A DNA stretch of 64,000 nt from positions 372,001 through 436,000 of the forward strand of contig JASJOG010000146.1 of NCBI GenBank assembly GCA_030142905.1, in the 5' to 3' direction. Source of the stretch: Heliopora coerulea (Eukaryota > Cnidaria > Anthozoa > Scleralcyonacea > Helioporidae). Position numbers and translations under genes: made by a program. Shown piece by piece: positions 12,939-24,385 of this stretch; positions within the stretch are counted from its first letter, which is position 1; each line of letters starts with the position of its first letter. Under the pieces are notes generated by a model. That model was not told the origin of the DNA. It saw nothing but the letters and a program-made list of their open reading frames with translations, and ran no database searches.

Positions 12939-13033
12939 TAACCCTTTCTTGTCCGAGACGTCTCCTTGACGAGTAAACAGTCTGGCGTTAGCCAGATTAA
13001 AATTAAAAAGTCGGATACGGACACGAAAGGGTC
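12939..13033 (+). mobile_element. Short TIR element, AACCCTTT family, copy 2
   Basis: The ends are AACCCTTTCTTGTCCGAGAC and GGATACGGACACGAAAGGGTC, clear inverted repeats. The core is TCTGGCGTTAGCCAGA, a perfect palindrome apart from its centre. It lies in the same orientation as copy 1, only 14 bases away. Confidence 0.65.
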
Positions 13034-13561
13034 AAACAGGCACAAAGTTGATGAAATGGGGATTAACAGTGTGATGTAATCTGTTCCATGCAGTTCACCA
13101 GATCACTACGAAAACTTTGAATTGAAGCACAAATGAAGTCTTGAGACAGCAGAACGAAAGCTTAGCTCCGAACAGTAGCGTGACCAGAGTGAAACAAGTG
13201 GGGCAAGGGGTCCATGCGTGTTTGTCAAAGACGCATAGACTGCTGCAGTCTTGAAAAATTCTTAGTCTTATACTCATTAGCTTACTTCGAATGTTTCTCC
13301 ACAGAACTTTTTAACCCTTTCAAGACGGTGGTAGGTCTCCACCGTTTCAAGGAAGACCGCAATCTCCATCCACCTGGACGTATTCTCTTATTACTTAGTG
13401 AATCTAGTTTGCCATACTTCTGTAAAGTGTGGAGTCCGGAACCCCATTCCCACATGGCCTCGCTACTGGCTCTGAATCACAAATACAGTATGCTTTTCCA
13501 AAAATATTCGATGTCTCAATCACATGTCCCCAGAATGAAAATCGGAAGACTTAGAGAGATC

Positions 13562-13771
13562 CATGAGCAGAAAGTTTTCATGATAATCTGACAATGCCGA
13601 AGTCAACTGAAAAGTGTTGACTCGAGCGAGATTTGACTTTGCACCTTCGGGATACCGGTCCGCCACTCTACCTGTCGAGCTTTCGAGTCCACAAGTTCGA
13701 ATCTCGTTCGAGCCAACATTTTTCATTTGACTTCGGCAGTGTCAGGCTATCATGAAAACTTTCTGTTCATG
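13562..13771. mobile_element. Palindromic MITE, CATGAACAGAAA family, copy 1
   Basis: About 210 bases folding into a long hairpin. The left arm reads CAGAAAGTTTTCATGATAAT and on through GACAATGCCGAAGTCA. The right arm is the complement (TGACTTCGGCAGTGTC, then ATCATGAAAACTTTCTG). The loop region contains a second inverted pair (CTCGAGCGAGATTTGAC against GTTCGAATCTCGTTCGAG) with a tRNA B-box-like GTTCGAATC. A shorter copy is at 16943-17042. Confidence 0.65.
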
Positions 13772-14556
13772 TATATCTCTGAGGATGATTCTGAAATTAG
13801 AGAGATCCAACGAAACGAGGAGTGGTTGTCAACGACTCGATCGATCAACATTTGATGTGAGTGTATAAAACGCAACATGCTGTCTTTTCTTGATAGGTCA
13901 AGGTTCTAATGTTTAGGAAATGGCTTGAATCCAAGATTGTCAGCTGTTTGTTGAGTTTGATGGGCCTGGTAAGAAGAGTCTCGAAAAAGACAATTGACAG
14001 AAGTGACTAACATTTCCACGACTAGAGAGGTGCTTATATTAAAATTTGGGCGTAAAATGTTTTCTTTCACGTCATACGCCCTTGACTTGTTTGTTACCAA
14101 AAACAGCTGTCTTTCTTAGAAAATCAAGATTAATACGTTTCGGCCAAGATTTAGTCATTGTAAAGAAAGCTGCTGCAGTTACGCAAAGCACCATGACTTA
14201 AAGATACAGCATTACTCATGAAGACTAAAGCTGAGTCGAAACTTAGGTTTATCAATGAAATGGAACTATCCCTATTTGGAGCTTCGGTGGTTGTGTATCT
14301 AAGTTTAACAAACAACTGCGTTTTATGTTGCTTAGAAGTATTTACCAAATGTGATTTCAAATCACTGGAAGTTTCAACTTTCCTCTCGTTCAGCTACGAA
14401 CTTACAGAAGCAAGTTTGGGCCTGCTCAAATTTGGATGACTGTTTAGGATCTTTTGTTTCATTTACATTGACTTATTATGGAACGGTCATAATCTCGATG
14501 CAAGTTGGAGCAAGTTGTGTTACAGTGGCTTGCCATGTCGTTGGGCCAAGAGTTTG

Positions 14557-14997
14557 GGCCGTTTCATGCGTCGCACAGTTGTCGCATTTAATTCAGACGA
14601 ATTTAATTCATATTAGCTTGGTCAATTAGTTGATGTAAACGTGCTGTTTGTTTCATGCGACGAATTCAGTTTGGACGAAATTAATCATTTTCCAAATGTT
14701 CATAAGAACAATCCATGCAGATAACAAAGAAGAAAACATTTGACCATGGGCTAAGAAGAAAATACATTATCATAATTTATGCATTTAATTCGCTGCAAAG
14801 TTACAATGTCCTCTGAAACCAACACGCATTTCAGACGTTGTATCGATCTGATCATGACGGACAAAACGGCTCTGGCAGATTTAATTCTTCAAACGAATTT
14901 AATTCGTTTCATACGTCGCAAGACCGTCGCATTAAATCGACAGAATTAAATTCGTCTGAATTAAATGCGACAATTGTGCGACGTATGAAACAGCCTT
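14557..14997. mobile_element. Short DNA transposon with ~55-bp TIRs
   Basis: The left end (14557-14611) begins GGCCGTTTCATGCGTCGCAC and continues through TTGTCGCATTTAATTCAGAC. The right end (about 14943-14997) is its inverted complement with few mismatches. A further direct copy of the terminal motif lies inside at about 14905-14938, so one element may be nested in another or the subterminal repeats duplicated. No transposase is present. Confidence 0.7.
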
Positions 14998-14999
14998 TA

Positions 15000-15631
15000 A
15001 TAACTGAGTGACTTTAAGGTGTTTCGCGACGAAAACCATAAAAAGTCTCGCTTTCTGAGTACCTCGTATCGTTTCAGTTTTCTTCATGTGTTTTATTATT
15101 GTCAGACGAATTGGCGTTTACGATGTAAGCATGAAAGAACACGATGACATGGGAAAGGAAGTGCTTGACAAGCTTTCATCTTCAAAGTTGAAAAGAGAAA
15201 TGTTCGACATGCAATTGTCATTTACATCTCTTGTGCGCGATTTTATTGGCATCCAAATGAACAGATTTTCATACGTAAAATCATTCATTGCACGTACCAG
15301 AAATAGCTGGATCATGTGTGAAATGACGTGGGAAATATTTCATTTCAAGTACGAAATTGGTCATTTAGGGTATGACATGGCAAATTATAAGTAGTCATTT
15401 AACAAGTGGCGTGACGCGAAGTTTCTCATGTGGAAGGTGAAATTAGTCATTCAGTATGCAAGATATTCAATTTATGAGACATACATAAATTTTATAGTAA
15501 TAGTTTATTTGGACGAATTTGTCAGTGAGCATTTATTCATTAATGATGAAAGCTGTATTTTAACGAGTTTCGCAAGCATACGTGGATTAATTAGTAATTT
15601 TTGATGAAAACTAAACTTTACTTCACCGACA
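15000..15631. other. Intergenic DNA with an unsupported 102-codon frame
   Basis: A plus-strand frame at 15086-15394 is open, but I see no domain, no clear splice context and Met/Ser/Phe-rich ordinary composition. I do not call it a gene. Confidence 0.45.
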
Positions 15632-15786
15632 GTTATAATTGTAATAGAAATTATAATTGATACAAATTATAATTGTAAATAGAAATTATAATTGTAATAC
15701 AAATTATAATTGTAATACAAATTATAATTGATACAAAATATAATTGTAAATAGAAATTATAATCGTAATAGAAATTATAATTGTAG
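15632..15786. repeat. AT-rich tandem repeat (17-bp unit)
   Basis: About nine imperfect units of the form AATTATAATTGTAATA(G/C), alternating with GATAC variants. Each unit contains the self-complementary AATTATAATT, so the array can form many small hairpins. Confidence 0.9.
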
Positions 15787-16942
15787 TACTAAAGCCACAG
15801 ATATAACAGATTCATTAAAAATGGCACATACAGATGGTCACTTTTAAGTCAAGAGAGATCATCTTACACGACATACCTGTCGCGTGGCCGACGTGGTTAA
15901 TCGTCAACCAAACTTGTTTAGAACTTTCTAATCAAAATATACAATCCATTCCACCCTTGAATAAATGACCACATCAAAAAGTAACTAGAACCGTTCTCTG
16001 AAAACGTATAAAAGTTACAAAGCAATCTAAACGATGGAAAAATGTACCTCACAAGAAAGGTAAATACTTCAAGACAGTTTCAATACACTGCACGACCATT
16101 GTTTGAAGCTCCATTCCTTCATAAATCCACGTTAAAATGATCTCGAAAACCAAAGGGCCTCACTAGTGTTTGGAAATTACGTTCTTTTAAGGGAGTATAG
16201 CGGAAAAGAACAAGGCTAGAACTTTTCAGTCGGGCAGACAAGAGAGTAATTTATGAATCGTTTCCTTCGGAGTGGCAAAGATGTGCTGGCTCTCGTAATC
16301 ACCTGTTGCAGTGAAGACGACAGAGCGGGTTCATTAGTGTATTCGCTGATCCGTGTTATGATGACACGAACTAACACGAGAAAGGCCACGTGGAAAGGAA
16401 GATCTATTTCGCCCCCAAAGTTCTTTCTGTGTCGATGACGTGGCAGGAAGCGTCTTACTCCTTCCAGTAGCAATATCGGATATCAGTTTCAGCCAATGTT
16501 GAAAAAGTAGACATGTTCAAGAAGCCGGCGAGTAAATAAGCGATGGAAAGCTCGTCCATATATGTAATGAAACTCTCATACCTGTAATCATTTATTGAGC
16601 AAACTGAGTAAGGAAATATGTCACGTATGTCATGTAATTGAATTGTGTACCTTTTATGGCTTTAAGCTGAGCGTTCTTTGGCGTAAAAAATGTCCCGAAT
16701 TTTTTTTTTTTAAATGGAATCCGCTTTCAGTAAAGATGTCCTATGTGGAACTGAAAATGATTTAAAATCGTTGCTTACATTTCAAAGCGTTAGGTGCCTT
16801 GTTACGCAATTAGCAGGTCTCTGATCAAATAATAAGAGCATTCCTGATCACTTCGCTTGTACGGGTTCGAAGCGACATGTCTTACAAAATAAAAAAGCAC
16901 CCTGAATGACACAAATCTATTTAAGAATCATCCTCAGAGATA
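15787..16942. other. Intergenic DNA, no gene seen
   Basis: No supported exon. There is a short poly-T tract at about 16700. Confidence 0.5.
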
Positions 16943-17042
16943 CATGAACAGAAATTTTTCATGACAATCTGACACTGCCGAAGTCATCTGAAAAATGTTG
17001 ACTATGGCGGTGTCAGATTATCATGAAAAATTTCTGTCCATG
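16943..17042. mobile_element. Palindromic MITE, CATGAACAGAAA family, copy 2
   Basis: A compact 100-base hairpin. The left arm contains CAGAAATTTTTCATGACAAT then CTGACACTGCCG; the right arm is the complement (GGCGGTGTCAGATTATCATG then AAAAATTTCTG). It shares arms and flanking sequence (TCCTCAGAGATACATG) with copy 1 at 13562-13771 but lacks that copy's internal region. Confidence 0.7.
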
Positions 17043-17370
17043 AATGACACAAAGTAAATCTTGTTTTCACATACGGTTCAGACACCAGAAGCCATGGGGT
17101 TCAACTAGCACCGTGTACGTCTAACCAGTCAAAGTTCCGGACGAGATCTTTGGATTAGAAAATGATTATAACCTTTCACGTTTACTGCACGATATATCGG
17201 TCACCAAGATCAAAGGAACAAATAAAAGAACGAAGAAGGACAAAGAGAGATCAAAGAACAAAGAAAAGAAATTTAAAATGAAAAGGTTAACGTTCTTTAC
17301 ATAAGTTAGAAAAAATATTCCCATTAAATAAAATTAATGGCATTGTACCGTTCATTCTGGCTAAGCTAGA

Positions 17371-18876
17371 CTAATCCTTTAGGCCGGAGTTCTTAGACCA
17401 ATCACCCAGAGATCTCTTTATGGTCAGGAAGTCGAAAACAATTTGATAACGATGGAGCAAAAATCGCAGAACCATTCGCCGCAAATCCTTCACTTTTCGT
17501 GAATACAGGAGTGATCCTTCAGTGAGAGTTTTCTGAATTTCATGAGCTCTGAAAACGCATTTCCAGGTGATTTTACACCAATAAAGAGAAAATTTCATGT
17601 TTCTGTAGATGATTCTGGAATAAGAGCAATAAACCTATACAAAAAAGCGTGCTAGTTTATGTGAGAAAGCCACTGACTTACTTTTCCAGTTCTGCTTGCA
17701 TGAGCAGGCCATGGAGTTGCCAGATAAGTCCACACAGTCCGACTTGTATATTCCGTGATTGGTAATCCACTGACCACGCCAAGTTCTGGAGCCCTTCGAT
17801 TAGTTCATTAGAAACTACGTTCTTTAAAATATACCAGTATTTGGCTGAAAAGGCACTTGTGAAGTTAAGTTTACCAACCACTGTAAAAGAATTGTCGAAC
17901 TAGCAAAATGGATAAAATGACTTGGGTCATAGCTTCAATATTCGGGAGGGATGACCGCTCCTTCTGCTGCCTCTTTCATACACCAGTGATAACGGTTGTA
18001 AAATTATTAAGTAGATGCTGTATTTTCCAGACTTCTATTACGCTACATATAGCAGACAATCTATGTTTTGTTCCATATTTCCAAGTGTCTAAACATAAGA
18101 ATCAAGAATTCTCACTTTCCCATCATTGTGAAACTACGTACAGAATCTTTTGAGGCAAACCGAACTCTTGAGTACTTAGCTCTGCTTTTAGTTCCCTTAG
18201 ATGTCTTCAGTACATTGTGATAATCCTTGCGTTCTTGGTTTGAATGTGAATCTCTTTCGCCGCTCGTTTGTTCTAGCAAGCCTGTTCCTTCTCTTACGTT
18301 CTGCTGCGTCTTTGAAATTGGTTCTACATCACAACTCGTCCTCGATAATGCAACTGGTCGCTTTGGTTTTTCGCTGAGAACGACAGGATTTACATTTAAT
18401 ACATCTGATGATAACAACAAAGAAGGATTATGAGTTGTCGTTATAGATGATATTTTTACTTTGGACGTGCAACAAAGCGCAATGTCAGAAGTAAGGGCTT
18501 TTTTGACAGTGACCGAACGTTTACTGGATGACTTTCCAAGAATTATAGGCGGAAGATACTTAGTGTTCTGCCAGCTGGTTAAAGCTCGATCAAGACGCTT
18601 TCTGGAGTTAATTTCATCATAAATGTCTTCACGGTAATCTTCGGAGTCAATATTATTTCGAAGTAATGAAGGAAATTTTGTGTAAATATCTTTTTTCGGT
18701 TTAAGAACGCTGAAATGATTGTCTTTTCCAGAAGCTAGTCTTCTCTTCCATTCAAGTTTTGAGTATGTAACCGAAGAGGGCAGGAAGACCCAACGATCTT
18801 TGTCCAGTCGTGAATGGAAGCGAGTATCTGGTTCCTGATTATCCAGAACTGGCGTCAGTTTTCGTCGGATGACCAT
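17371..18876 (-). CDS. Unrecognised protein with N-terminal disordered region and RVRF motif
   Basis: Three exons on the minus strand. Exon 1 starts at ATG 18876 (MVIRRKLTPVLDNQ) and is open for about 250 codons; it is Ser/Lys/Arg-rich and probably disordered. Near its end is SRVRFAS, which fits the RVxF docking motif for protein phosphatase 1. Exon 2 is about 17880-17682 (acceptor TTTTACAG, donor GTAAGT). Exon 3 begins at 17602 (acceptor ATCTACAG) and ends at the stop at 17371. The exon 2-3 junction is phase-perfect. The exon 1-2 junction is not settled: the good donor at 18116 (GTGAGA) needs the alternative acceptor CACAAG 16 bases inside exon 2, whereas the better acceptor needs a weaker donor (GTAGTT). 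Exons 2 and 3 encode a helical, hydrophobic/basic C-terminal region of about 140 residues. I do not recognise the family; a PP1-binding role is only a motif-based guess. Confidence 0.65.
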
Positions 18877-18894
18877 CACAATGTTAATATTCAA

Positions 18895-19689
18895 AAAATT
18901 AGAGTATGTTCCAACATGCCAAACTTAAAATCACTTGTCTTCCGGAGTAAGATCAACATCAAAAATATGAGCAATGCAGAATGGCAGAAGCTCACCTGCT
19001 ATACAGATTTCTTCTCAACAAAACGCCAAATTAAACGTCAAAAGCAAACAACCAGCTCTCTGCGACCTCGTCTATTGATTCTTGATAGCATGTCGGCACG
19101 GTTATGTCCGTGGACTTATTACTCTCCGACTGTGAGCCTTTTTCGTCAAGTCACCAACGTTGAAATCCTCGACAAGCTGTCACTGGTCTACCTTTCTCGA
19201 CGCAAATTATTAAGAACAAATACTTTACACACAAGCTCAATCTCTACATACACTTTGATGATAATGTTCTGCATTTCGTAGTCATGGTATTTACGCTAAG
19301 TAACGAGAAAATGGCAAATATTGACAAAATATTCGTAATTGCAATAAAGCGTAGCAAGGTTGGGCAGATGATCGGTAAATATCATACCCCAAGATGTCGA
19401 CCAACGAAAACAAAAAGGCTTGGTTGCATGGTAAGTTTAATTGTACTGTGGTTTAACCATGTCTGTTTTTCTTATACTCTGATGGGTGCAGATTTTTGCT
19501 TGACGAAAGCTCAGTAGATTCTTTGATTTTCATCACCTTCAGGTAAAGTTTTACCACATTAACTTCTTTAAATCTTTAAACGGGTGAAGTTTCTTTGACT
19601 TTGATAAAGGCTTTGAACTACTTAGTCCTCTAATTTTTCTGTAGATACTACCTTCAGTCTTTCCACGTACATTCGAAACTGCCAACGTA
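18895..19689. other. Upstream region of the 17.4-18.9 kb gene
   Basis: This should hold the promoter and 5' untranslated region of the minus-strand gene ending at 18876. A plus-strand frame at 18814-19281 overlaps exon 1 in antisense and has no supporting splice sites, so I treat it as a shadow. Confidence 0.4.
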
Positions 19690-19965
19690 GTATTCCGTAC
19701 GAATATACACTCCTTTGCAACTAATAAACATGAATTACACGCGCGATCGCAACCAGTCTACGCAAATAAACTCGCGCTTGCAGCAAGCATACACGAATAT
19801 GCACGTGCTTACAACGCGTCTACGCGAATTTACTCGCGCTTCGAACTTGTGTACACGAAGATGCACCGCGGGTCTCCAACTTGCGTTCACGAATATACAT
19901 TCGCTTGGAACTGCTTTACTCTGATACATTCGCGCTTGCGTCTGGTGTACACTATTGAATAACTG
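19690..19965. repeat. Degenerate 30-31-bp minisatellite
   Basis: About nine diverged units of the pattern TACGCGAATATACTCGCGCT followed by TGCAAC and a short linker. Successive TACACGAA/TACGCGAA blocks are spaced 30-32 bases apart. Local GC is higher than the surroundings, with repeated CGCG. Frames on both strands are open through it because the unit is close to ten codons. Confidence 0.8.
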
Positions 19966-20503
19966 ATAGTTAGGGCGGTTCTGATGCGAAGGAATACACA
20001 GTGATGTTCTTACGTTCACTTTAACAAGTTAGTTCATCACAGTTCTGAAGCGCGGTGGCGACATGATGAGCGTGTGATGATCATTCAGGCGAAGTTATGT
20101 ATTGTTCTCGATAGGGATGGAGGAGGAAGTATGGACCAAAGTAGCACCATGCTGAGGGTTTAATGTCAGAGGCCTTGAGCGAAATAGACCAAGTGAATAA
20201 CGGAACAAGAAAGACGTAATAAAACACCATTTTTTTCCTTGCAAACGTGACGCAATTCTCTTGAAAGAGCTGTTCTAACCCCACGGCGCTGGGCATCGTG
20301 TGTACTTAAACCGTATGTTTAATTGATGATTATTGATGTACAAACATAGAATAAAACTAGCCCTCCCTCGAGCCCCAACACTAAGCAAAATTCTAAACTT
20401 AACCTAAAACGCTCATCCCAACTCGATCATTGCTGAAATATGTGCAACAGTAATTCTGCTCTCCCTCCTCACCATCGAGACGTCGTAAGACGAGACGCTG
20501 TAC
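19966..20503. other. Intergenic DNA, no gene seen
   Basis: No supported exon or element. Confidence 0.45.
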
Positions 20504-20830
20504 CAGGGGTGTGCAACCTTTCCGCTTCTGCCGGCCAACTTTCTGGCTTATAGTAGTTGGCGGGCCATCAGTTCTTGCCTTTGCCACCCTTTTCTCTACG
20601 TAAGATCGATTGTACAAAGGCGAAGATGCCACTTATGAGTTTATGTCCTAATAACCTTAATAAAGCCTCCAGCTTTGAATTAAGCTAATTAAGATGCAAA
20701 CATCATTCTTCGAAAAACTCGATTCGGACCTTTGTTACCGATAAAAGTTTCTGATATTTTGTACAGAACGTTTCCTTTTCAAACTACAAGTTTCTGCGGG
20801 TCGCAGGTTGCGCTTTACTCTTGGTGTATG
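20504..20830. mobile_element. Possible hAT-like non-autonomous element
   Basis: The left edge CAGGGGTGTGCAACCTTTCC is typical of hAT terminal repeats. The inverted match at the right (GCGGGTCGCAGGTTGCGC at about 20797-20814) is diverged. The internal GGCCGGC-type and GGCGGGCCATC blocks fit the same family. No transposase and no clear 8-base duplication. Confidence 0.35.
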
Positions 20831-22499
20831 CAGGAGGTAATCAGTTAATTTGGATGTCTGACGTTTGTTAGTTTAAGAAACGAAAAAGATACCTCAATTA
20901 AGTCATTGTATGTGGACTAGTCGGTTGTCTGCCTCGAAATTGTAGCTAGCTTAATCGATTTTCAAGGTGTTTGTTTGACGTCTGAAGCAAGTTGATGAGC
21001 CAAAGGAAACAGATCAGCAGAAACAGTGTAATACGCCGTAGAACACGCTGGATAAAAAATCCGGGGAACGCATCAAAGGAAAAGGATGACACGAGGAATT
21101 GATGTCTCTTATACGAAGCGTGTGGAACCTAAATATAGCAGCGGTTCGTGCTACACATGGATAAATTTAGTGTTAAGTTTTGAGATACCCAAGTTAACGT
21201 CAAAAGACAAGCAAAAAGAACTCATATGATGAATCATATATGGATAACCATGGAAAGGCCACAAAAATTAGATCAGCGTTTCTCAGTATTTCGTGTTGTT
21301 GAACCTAAAATACCAACGTTGTGTTGGCAATCCTTAGCAAAACTTTTCTCGCAAGCTGGTCGCGAGACACATTGTCCGAAAAAATTGTCTCAGCGTAAAT
21401 AGTATTTCGGAACTTGGGTAAAGAAAAGTGTTTGGAGCAGTAGTTCATAACCAAGTTAGTCTACTTACTCTTTTCCGCAGGCGTTTAAACAGTCCAATGC
21501 AAACTTTCTGAACGTTCTTCATTTATATTTTAAACATAGAATCTGATAACAGCTCAAAAAATAATTGGTGTGAGAAGACAAGTTGGTCGTGATTGCTCTA
21601 TAGAATTCTACACAATAATGTCTGTCCAAATGCCCTTCGATTTAGCAGAAAGGGAACCACAAAACGGGGTAAGTCCGCGCAGGTGGTTCGCAGTTGAGTT
21701 TAAGTCAAGGAGTCAAATGGACCAACATAACGTAAGAAACGACCAAATCCCCCTTTGCAAAAGCAATTTTGTAGTCATTGTTACTTTGAGAAAAAAAAAT
21801 CTCAGCTTAGAAAAAATCTTTTCCTGGCACAACTTTGCTACGACATTAAAGAATCGAATGCTTTATTCTAGTTAAAATAATTGCTCTCTTTGCAAAGTTG
21901 AAAGGTCTCGAATGCTGACGTCGTTGTAGTGCAGATTTAATAACTAAGCAATAATGACATAATACTGACGACAGTTGGCATAGGAATATGATATGGGATC
22001 AGTAACACTAACATCTCGCTGCCAGTTTGGTCTCATTAACTTTACAGCAATATTCAACATTTGTGATAGCTGACAAATGATTTTCACTTAAAAAATATCA
22101 GTATGGTTTAAATAGGAAGGCCGATGATGATAAAACTTTTTCTCGACACTTTTATCGGGAAAAGAGTTCCAATTTTTTACTGATTTTATCTTAACGAGTA
22201 AACAAAATTTCTGTCCAATGTTTTCAACATATTATAAACCACTACCAGCAATTCATTCTCGAAAAAAAAGCCACTATTAGTAAGCAGAGCAGTAAAAATG
22301 GCAGTCTCTAGTCTAAAATATGTAACAAAATACTAGAATTCTACCAACAAGACAAGAGTTATTATGGCACACATTCCATAAACTGTGCACTCTACTACGG
22401 TTAATAGCTTTTGCTTTTCATTCTCTCTAATCTTCATTCTAAGGCTACTTATCTCTGGGCTTCCTTTCGATCAACACTTAATTTATTGACTACCCGTAA
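20831..22499. other. Intergenic DNA, no gene seen
   Basis: A 101-codon frame at 21570-21875 has no recognisable domain and poor start context; not called. No repeat of note. Confidence 0.45.
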
Positions 22500-22501
22500 T
22501 A

Positions 22502-22896
22502 CAGGGTGTCCATAAAGTCTCTTTACAATTTAAAAATTTTATTACAAAGGCAAATGATTAGATAAATCTGAGCAATTTCTTGCATTATGAGGGGTAGATA
22601 TCGAAGGTTTTTTTTTACATTTAATACACTTCTACATGGGCACCATTCGCTGCACGAAGCACATCAAGACGGTATTCAATTTCTTGCCATGTTCGCTGTA
22701 GCATAGCCTCATCTATGGTGGCAATGGCGTCAGTAATTCTTTGCTTCAGGTCGTTGATGTCGCGTATCTTTGTTCGACACACGACCATTAAAAACTGATA
22801 ATCACTTAGTACATTGAATAAATTTAATAATAACATCTTACCGTTTGCCTTTGTAATAAAATTTTTAAATTGTAAGGAGACTTTATGGACACCCTG
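22502..22896 (-). mobile_element. Internally deleted Tc1/mariner element
   Basis: A 395-base element bounded by TA dinucleotides. The left end CAGGGTGTCCATAAAGTCTC and right end GAGACTTTATGGACACCCTG are inverted repeats extending about 55 bases with almost no mismatch. On the minus strand the body retains the last ~55 codons of a mariner-type transposase, about 22787-22621 (RDINDLKQRITDAI, WQEIEYRLDV, GAHVEVY-stop). The catalytic DD(D/E) region is missing, so it is a non-autonomous derivative. Family knowledge: insertion at TA with a TA duplication is diagnostic of Tc1/mariner. Confidence 0.88.
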
Positions 22897-22951
22897 TATA
22901 TTACTCAACCAGTTTTATTACTCTAACAGCCTGCTGTATACAAGAGTCGTG

Positions 22952-24250
22952 TATCCAAGGACGTAAATCCTGGGGGGGATCGGGGGACATATCCCCCCAC
23001 TTTTTGGACAGAGGGGGATACATATATAATTATCCCCCCCACTTTTTGCAAAGTTCATGACAACTGAAGCCTAATTTCTGTTCCCTCGGTGCTTATGGTT
23101 CCATGTTTACCTTTACGATTTTCCGATATAACCTTTTTCAGCCCCAATTCTTACCTAGGTATTGTTGGTTCGAATACATGACAAATTATGAAAATTTGCC
23201 AAGTTATTTTACAGTCCGATCGTTCTTCTTTGGACGCCATTTTGTAAACAATCAAAAATACTTTGTTTAGTCATACTGCAACGTCTTTATTGCTGTTTGG
23301 AGGAAATGCATGGCTTCGTTTCGATTGAAAAATAAGCATAGGTCCCAAATGACCCGCATCTGGTGGGTCAGACCCGCATTTGGACATCTAAACCCGCCGA
23401 CCCGCCAGGCTAGCATAAAAACCCGCATTGGCATTAATTTGCTGTATTTCTGTCTTCCGTGTAGTGAAATTTTTAAAATGTGTTTTGGAACACGAATATA
23501 AGCTACGATTTGACAATGGAACTTGCAACAACGTTAAACGCATTCTGTGACATCCCAGACATGTTTACAATCCATTTCTTTGATATCGCGCACACAGACT
23601 GCTTGAGATCATATTGCTGACTCGTCCACAGTCGCTTGCAAGAAACTCATGCGCAAGCGACCGCGGAGATTCATGGGGACTTTGAACAGTGCGAGTTTCG
23701 CAATTTGCAAAAGAATACTTCTGTAAGTTAGGCAATGATAATAATACGTCAAACCCAGAGAACAAAATCAGTTGAATCTGTTGCAACTGAGATGTGTGGT
23801 GTGGCATATCAGTGTAGATGTACAGATTAAGCTTAAATTTCCAAAAAGTACAAAGTGAAGTGCAGAGGAGTGCATTTTTGAGTCTAAGTGAGGGGGTAAC
23901 ATGGTCAAAGAAAATCATTCAATTTTGCTTCAAAATGGTCTCAAAATGCAGGAAATGGCTTTTCAGAGAGCCTAATTTTGAAAATTTTCCGGGGGAGCAT
24001 GCCCCTGGACCCCCTAGAGCCTCGCGCCAAAGGCGCGAGTTGTCTTTCTGGTGACCAGCATCAAGCCCATCCAAACTTGAGACCTATGAATAAGATATAA
24101 ATGTTGTTCCAAAGAAACAATCTCAGAATGCCGGAAATGGCATTTCATAAACATTAAATTAAAAAAACCCCAACTTTCAGAGGGAATGCTTCCACATCAC
24201 TTGACCGGCTCCGTCCCCCCCACTTTTAGGAAGCGATTGTCGCCCTTGCG
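22952..24250. mobile_element. Cluster of G-run/C-run repeat fragments
   Basis: Several pieces with long G or C runs: GGGGGGGATCGGGGGACA and TATCCCCCCAC at 22970-23050, a GGGGGAGCATGCCCCTGGAC-type block at about 23990-24010, and CCCCCCCACTTTTAGG at about 24215-24235. Similar G/C-run blocks recur at about 32460-32900, 35430-35700, 37030-37230 and 53349-53660, where one is a clean hAT-type element. I infer remnants of related non-autonomous DNA transposons but cannot place ends here. Confidence 0.4.
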
Positions 24251-24385
24251 TGTATCACTCCGTTACTTGAGGAAGTCGCCTGAGAGGTTCCACTCTACGT
24301 TGTGAAGATGAGATGTCTTCCGGTTAGGGAATTGAGAATGGTGGCCAGTTCGGCATATATGAAAATTTCTGACTGTCCTAGCCGT

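Noticed and set aside
13214..13591. 125-codon plus-strand frame
   Set aside because: No domain or splice support; it runs into the palindromic MITE and an AACCCTTTC repeat piece.
18814..19281. 155-codon plus-strand frame
   Set aside because: It overlaps exon 1 of the minus-strand gene in antisense and has no splice or domain support.
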